A stretch of 64,000 bases of DNA from contig NZ_CP094326.1 in the NCBI RefSeq assembly GCF_022760175.1, positions 2,778,804-2,842,803 on the forward strand, written 5' to 3'. This document shows, in pieces, positions 60,722 to 64,000 of this stretch (position 1 is the stretch's first letter; every line of letters begins with the position of its first letter). Source of the stretch: Zhouia spongiae. GTDB taxonomy: Bacteria > Bacteroidota > Bacteroidia > Flavobacteriales > Flavobacteriaceae. Both the position numbers and the translations under genes were made by a program. The notes beneath the pieces are model-generated. The model saw only the letters and a list, made by a program, of their open reading frames with translations, was not told the origin of the DNA and made no database searches.

Positions 60722-62137
60722 ATGGGGAATAGTAAATCAAATAGTCTTTTACAAAAAAGTTTTATTTATGCTATAGGGACTTTTGGTTCTAAAGTTTTAG
60801 CTTTTTTGTTAGTTCCCATCTATAGCTATTACCTTAATCAAGATGAGTTTGGTTATTTTGATATTGTAATTACTGGAATAAATTTATTAGTACCATTTTT
60901 GACATTGCAAATTTCCGATAGTGTCTTTAGATGGTTATTAACAAATAAAGATGAACGAGAAAGGGAAAATATTATTACCAACAGTTTAATTTTGTTGCTT
61001 TTTAATGTCGTCATTACAAGTCTTTTATCATTTTTTTTATTTTTAGTTTATCCATTAAGAGGGCAGTTTTTGGTTACACTTGTATGTTGTTCAGCAATGG
61101 TTTATCCATATATGCAACAGGTAGCAAGAGGGGTTGGGAAGAATAAATTGTTTGCATTTAGTGGGTTATTGTATACAATAACATATTTACTATGCAATAT
61201 CTTTTTTTTAATATATCTAGGTTTAAAGCTGGAAGCATTGTTTTATTCGAACATATTAGCTTATGTGATAGGTTCATTATTTTTGTTTTGGAGGGTTAAA
61301 TTAAGCATATTCATAAAATTTAGATGTTTTGACTTTTTATATATTAAATCATTATTATCCTATTCTCTGCCTTTAGTGCCAAATACGATAAGTTGGTGGT
61401 TAATAAACTCTGCGAGTAAATACATTATTTTGATTTTTATCGGAGTTAGTGCAAATGGAATTTATGCCATGGCTGGAAGATTTCCTGTAATATTAGTGAT
61501 GGTTAATCAGGTTTTTACCTTGGCTTGGCAAGAAAAAGCTATTGTTGATCATCAAAAGAAGGTGGATAAGAAAAGCTATAAAAAAATATTACAAAATTTA
61601 ATTAAAATCCAATTTTCACTAGTAGCTGTACTATCTCTAGGCTCTCAATTTATGGTAGATTTTTTGTTGAGCAAAGATTATTATGAGTCATGGTTGTACA
61701 TGCCTTTGTTATATGTTAGTGTAGCATTTCTATCTTTTTCCGGATTTTATGGAGCTTTTTATTTGGGGGCTAATAAAACCAAGGAAGTTTTTCTAACGAC
61801 AATTGTTGGTGGAATAGTAAATGTAGTTCTAGCCTTATTATTAGTGAAGCTCATTGGGTTGTGGGGAATAGCGATTGCAAGTGCTATTGGTTATATAACT
61901 CTATTTATTATAAGAATTAAATCAACGAAAAAGATTATAAAATTAAATTTCCCTTGGAAAATTTGTATTAAATATGGCGTTCTGTTAATAGTTAGCTTAT
62001 TTGTAACATATATACAGAATGAGATTTATTCTTTAAGTTTTTTAGTGTTAATAGTTTTATTATTGATTGTAGATAATAAATTATTAATAAAATCACTTAT
62101 AGAAAGAATAGAAATAAAATCAATCACTAACAGATAA
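60722..62137 (+). CDS. Polysaccharide flippase (Wzx/MOP superfamily)
   Basis: A 471-residue inner-membrane protein with 12-14 helices and few charged segments, opening with SLLQKSFIYAIGTFGSKVLAFLL, the typical Wzx/RfbX start. It should flip undecaprenyl-linked repeat units to the periplasm. Strong AT bias (frequent AAA, ATA, TTA codons) contrasts with ugd just upstream, as is common for the variable, transferred part of surface-polysaccharide loci. It is followed two bases later by the pyruvyl-transferase gene. Confidence 0.9.
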   Translation: MGNSKSNSLLQKSFIYAIGTFGSKVLAFLLVPIYSYYLNQDEFGYFDIVITGINLLVPFLTLQISDSVFRWLLTNKDERERENIITNSLILLLFNVVITSLLSFFLFLVYPLRGQFLVTLVCCSAMVYPYMQQVARGVGKNKLFAFSGLLYTITYLLCNIFFLIYLGLKLEALFYSNILAYVIGSLFLFWRVKLSIFIKFRCFDFLYIKSLLSYSLPLVPNTISWWLINSASKYIILIFIGVSANGIYAMAGRFPVILVMVNQVFTLAWQEKAIVDHQKKVDKKSYKKILQNLIKIQFSLVAVLSLGSQFMVDFLLSKDYYESWLYMPLLYVSVAFLSFSGFYGAFYLGANKTKEVFLTTIVGGIVNVVLALLLVKLIGLWGIAIASAIGYITLFIIRIKSTKKIIKLNFPWKICIKYGVLLIVSLFVTYIQNEIYSLSFLVLIVLLLIVDNKLLIKSLIERIEIKSITNR

Positions 62138-62139
62138 AA

Positions 62140-63147
62140 ATGAAATTTGTAAATAAAAATAGAATAGAAGGACTTAAAAATATAGTAAGGAAAGAGCTTA
62201 CTAAGTATGTAAATTCTGATTACGTTTTATTGGATTTACCAAATCATAGAAATATAGGTGATTTATTAATTTGGGAAGGAGAGCTTAGTTATCTTCAAGA
62301 AATAAATCATAAATTGATATATAGCTGTAATTTAAACACTTATCAGGAGTCTAAGATATCGGAAGGTAAAGTTATATTATTACATGGTGGAGGAAATTTT
62401 GGGGATGTATGGAAAGTTAATCAAGAGTTTAGAAATAATATAATTTCAAAATTTAAGAATAATAGAATAATAATTTTTCCTCAAACAATACATTATAATA
62501 ATCAGGGCAACTTGTCTAGGGATGCGGAGTTATATAACTCACACCCAGATTTAATAATATGTGTTAGGGATACAGTATCATACGATTTAGCAAAAAAACA
62601 TTTCTATAATTGCACAATTCTGTTGATGCCCGACATGGCGTTCTTTGTTGATCTTTCCTCAAAGCAAACAAAAGTGAAAACAAATAAAACTTTAATAATG
62701 AGAAGGTACGATAAAGAATTAGGTAATGTTAAATTACTTAATAAGATTAAGCAAAGCTTGCTATCAGATGGTGATATGTTTGAGGAAAAAGATTGGCCTG
62801 GTTTTTATAAAGAGGGTACTTTAATTAGAAGAATTCAGGCTTATTTAATTAGAGCAGAAATAATTGGATCTAAAAAACTATTGAAAATACCATTTCTATG
62901 TCAATTAGTAGATGATAACCATGGTTTGAAAAATAGGAATTATAAGAACAAACAAATAAATAAAGGAATCAAATTTATAAATGAGTATGATAAAGTGTAC
63001 TCTACAAGGCTACATGGTTTTATCCTATCCGTTTTATTAAATAAGGAGATTTTTATTTTTGATAATAGCTATGGGAAAAATAAAAACTTTTTTAATACAT
63101 GGTTGAGTGATTTTGAAAAGGTTAAACTAATTGGAGATAAGGGGTAG
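62140..63147 (+). CDS. Polysaccharide pyruvyl transferase family protein
   Basis: A 335-residue protein with the family's two-lobed layout: NHRNIGDLLIWEGELSYL at the N-terminus, VILLHGGGNFGDVW, IIFPQTIHYNN, then LIMRRYDKE and the late YSTRLHGFILSVLLNKE motif. Members add ketal-pyruvate or act as glycosyl-type transferases on exopolysaccharide sugars. It is coupled to the flippase gene (two-base gap) and very AT-rich, like that gene. Confidence 0.88.
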   Translation: MKFVNKNRIEGLKNIVRKELTKYVNSDYVLLDLPNHRNIGDLLIWEGELSYLQEINHKLIYSCNLNTYQESKISEGKVILLHGGGNFGDVWKVNQEFRNNIISKFKNNRIIIFPQTIHYNNQGNLSRDAELYNSHPDLIICVRDTVSYDLAKKHFYNCTILLMPDMAFFVDLSSKQTKVKTNKTLIMRRYDKELGNVKLLNKIKQSLLSDGDMFEEKDWPGFYKEGTLIRRIQAYLIRAEIIGSKKLLKIPFLCQLVDDNHGLKNRNYKNKQINKGIKFINEYDKVYSTRLHGFILSVLLNKEIFIFDNSYGKNKNFFNTWLSDFEKVKLIGDKG

Positions 63148-63229
63148 TATATGTATAGGTATAACATTTATAGTGAGAGACGATAGTGCTAAATAAAAAT
63201 TATTCGTTTATATAATAATCTATGATTAT

Positions 63230-64000
63230 ATGAGGAAAAATGTTGTTTTTATCTTTTGCTTCTTTACTATTCAGTTTTTAGCCTCTCAAACATTCTCATT
63301 CAAATATGAAGATATACAGAGAATTAAAAGAAAAATTGCATCTTCTGAATCAGAAAACTATAATGAAGCCTATAATTTACTTATTGAAGTAGCAGATTCG
63401 GTTAGGAATAGTAGGTATTTTCCAAGGGTGACTTCAAAAAAAATTACAGATGTAACTGCTGATATCCATGATTATGTGAGTATGGCAACATATTGGTGGC
63501 CTGATACAACAAAGAATAATAAAGTTCCTTATATTAGAAAAGACGGTGTTGTTAATCTAGAGGTTAAAGTGATTACCGATAATTACAATCTGGTTAGGTT
63601 TTGCCGTTCTATTAAGATACTTGGATTGGCTTATTTTTATTCAGGTGATGAAAAATATGCGAAAAAGGGAGGTGAGATGTTAAGAACATGGTTTATCCAT
63701 CCGGAAACAAAGATGAACCCTAACTTACAACATGCTCAATTTATTAAAGGAGTTAATAATGGAAGGATTGAGGGAATCGTAGACGCTCGTTTTTTTATAG
63801 ATATGATTGATGGGCTACAATTAATGAAAAAGAGTCGTTATATTACTGATGATAATGTTTTAAAAATAGAGGAATGGTTTAAAACTTTTTTAAATTGGAT
63901 GGAAACAAGCGAACAAGGAAGGCAGGGAATGAGTTTAAATAATAATATTGGAACTTCCTATCATTTGCAAAGATTAGTTTACCATGCTTTTATTAATGAT
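63230..64000 (+). CDS. Alginate lyase family protein (N-terminal part, cut by the window edge)
   Basis: An open frame of 257 codons reaches the window end. A signal peptide (MRKNVVFIFCFFTIQFLASQ) is followed by the alpha-toroid alginate-lyase domain: HDYVSMATYWWPDTTKNN and VPYIRKDGVVN near residues 80-107, then MNPNLQHAQFIKGVNNGR and the GMSLNNNIGTSYH segment with likely catalytic Asn and His. These are signatures of the PL5/PL17-type alginate_lyase domain. In a polysaccharide-building locus it may trim or release a uronate polymer in the periplasm instead of feeding on it. Confidence 0.85.
   Translation, partial: MRKNVVFIFCFFTIQFLASQTFSFKYEDIQRIKRKIASSESENYNEAYNLLIEVADSVRNSRYFPRVTSKKITDVTADIHDYVSMATYWWPDTTKNNKVPYIRKDGVVNLEVKVITDNYNLVRFCRSIKILGLAYFYSGDEKYAKKGGEMLRTWFIHPETKMNPNLQHAQFIKGVNNGRIEGIVDARFFIDMIDGLQLMKKSRYITDDNVLKIEEWFKTFLNWMETSEQGRQGMSLNNNIGTSYHLQRLVYHAFIND

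Overview
The window reads as chromosomal DNA of a flavobacterium (Bacteroidota, family Flavobacteriaceae). Supporting signs are a SusC/SusD pair behind an ECF sigma/anti-sigma couple, an S46 dipeptidyl-peptidase, a RibB protein carrying a degenerate GTP-cyclohydrolase tail, near-absence of Shine-Dalgarno sites, and several -7 elements of the Bacteroidota form TAnnTTTG. Base composition is moderately AT-rich. The right end and a few islands are visibly richer in AT. All names are inferred from sequence reading; no database search was run.

Layout. 1-1.5 kb: the tail of a probable mannose-6-phosphate isomerase-like gene overlapping a sugar-porter MFS gene. 1.5-3.1 kb: an AT-rich pocket with a gene remnant, a small double-glycine-leader peptide gene and a small secreted protein, closed by tRNA-Ser. 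3.3-4.9 kb: a TauE/SafE permease and a nitroreductase. 5.0-11.9 kb: a minus-strand housekeeping run (RibB-type enzyme, LptF/G permease, LolA-like carrier, FtsK, diacylglycerol kinase, Tpx). 12.0-16.8 kb: thioredoxin, 2-Cys peroxiredoxin, NhaC antiporter and a Cys/Met-type PLP enzyme divergent from an Lrp regulator. 16.9-19.5 kb: three consecutive pirins. 19.6-22.0 kb: a MITE-like inverted-repeat element and a DPP11-type peptidase. 22.2-30.6 kb: a sigma, anti-sigma, SusC (with STN domain), SusD, secreted phosphoesterase unit. 30.6-38.4 kb: small secreted and membrane proteins, a GNAT enzyme, a dicarboxylate symporter, two tandem paralogous membrane proteins, a YdjM-type protein, a 595-residue protein of unknown function and SixA.

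38.4-51.5 kb looks like an accessory block. It holds a coiled-coil XRE-like regulator facing a long structured gap and a HEPN protein, then a carbohydrate locus (AraC regulator, sugar MFS, lipoprotein sulfatase, DUF5107-TPR protein, GH2 enzyme). Polyphosphate kinase and exopolyphosphatase follow at 51.9-55.0 kb. 55.0-58.8 kb is repeat-rich: a 378-bp and a 550-bp tandem duplication, each carrying a version of one folded repeat, flank an AAA ATPase. From 58.8 kb a surface-polysaccharide locus begins (cytidylyltransferase-like protein, UDP-glucose dehydrogenase, flippase, pyruvyl-transferase family protein, alginate-lyase-family protein cut by the window edge).

How they work together. The sigma/SusCD/phosphoesterase unit looks like one regulated outer-membrane uptake system, possibly for a phosphorylated substrate. 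The AraC-to-GH2 block looks like degradation of a sulfated glycan with uptake of the released sugar by MFS and no SusCD of its own. The least explained items are the XRE/HEPN pair with its promoter-driven, hairpin-rich 600-nt gap, the GG-leader peptide pair, the two-subtype folded repeat, and a palindrome found just upstream of two unrelated genes.
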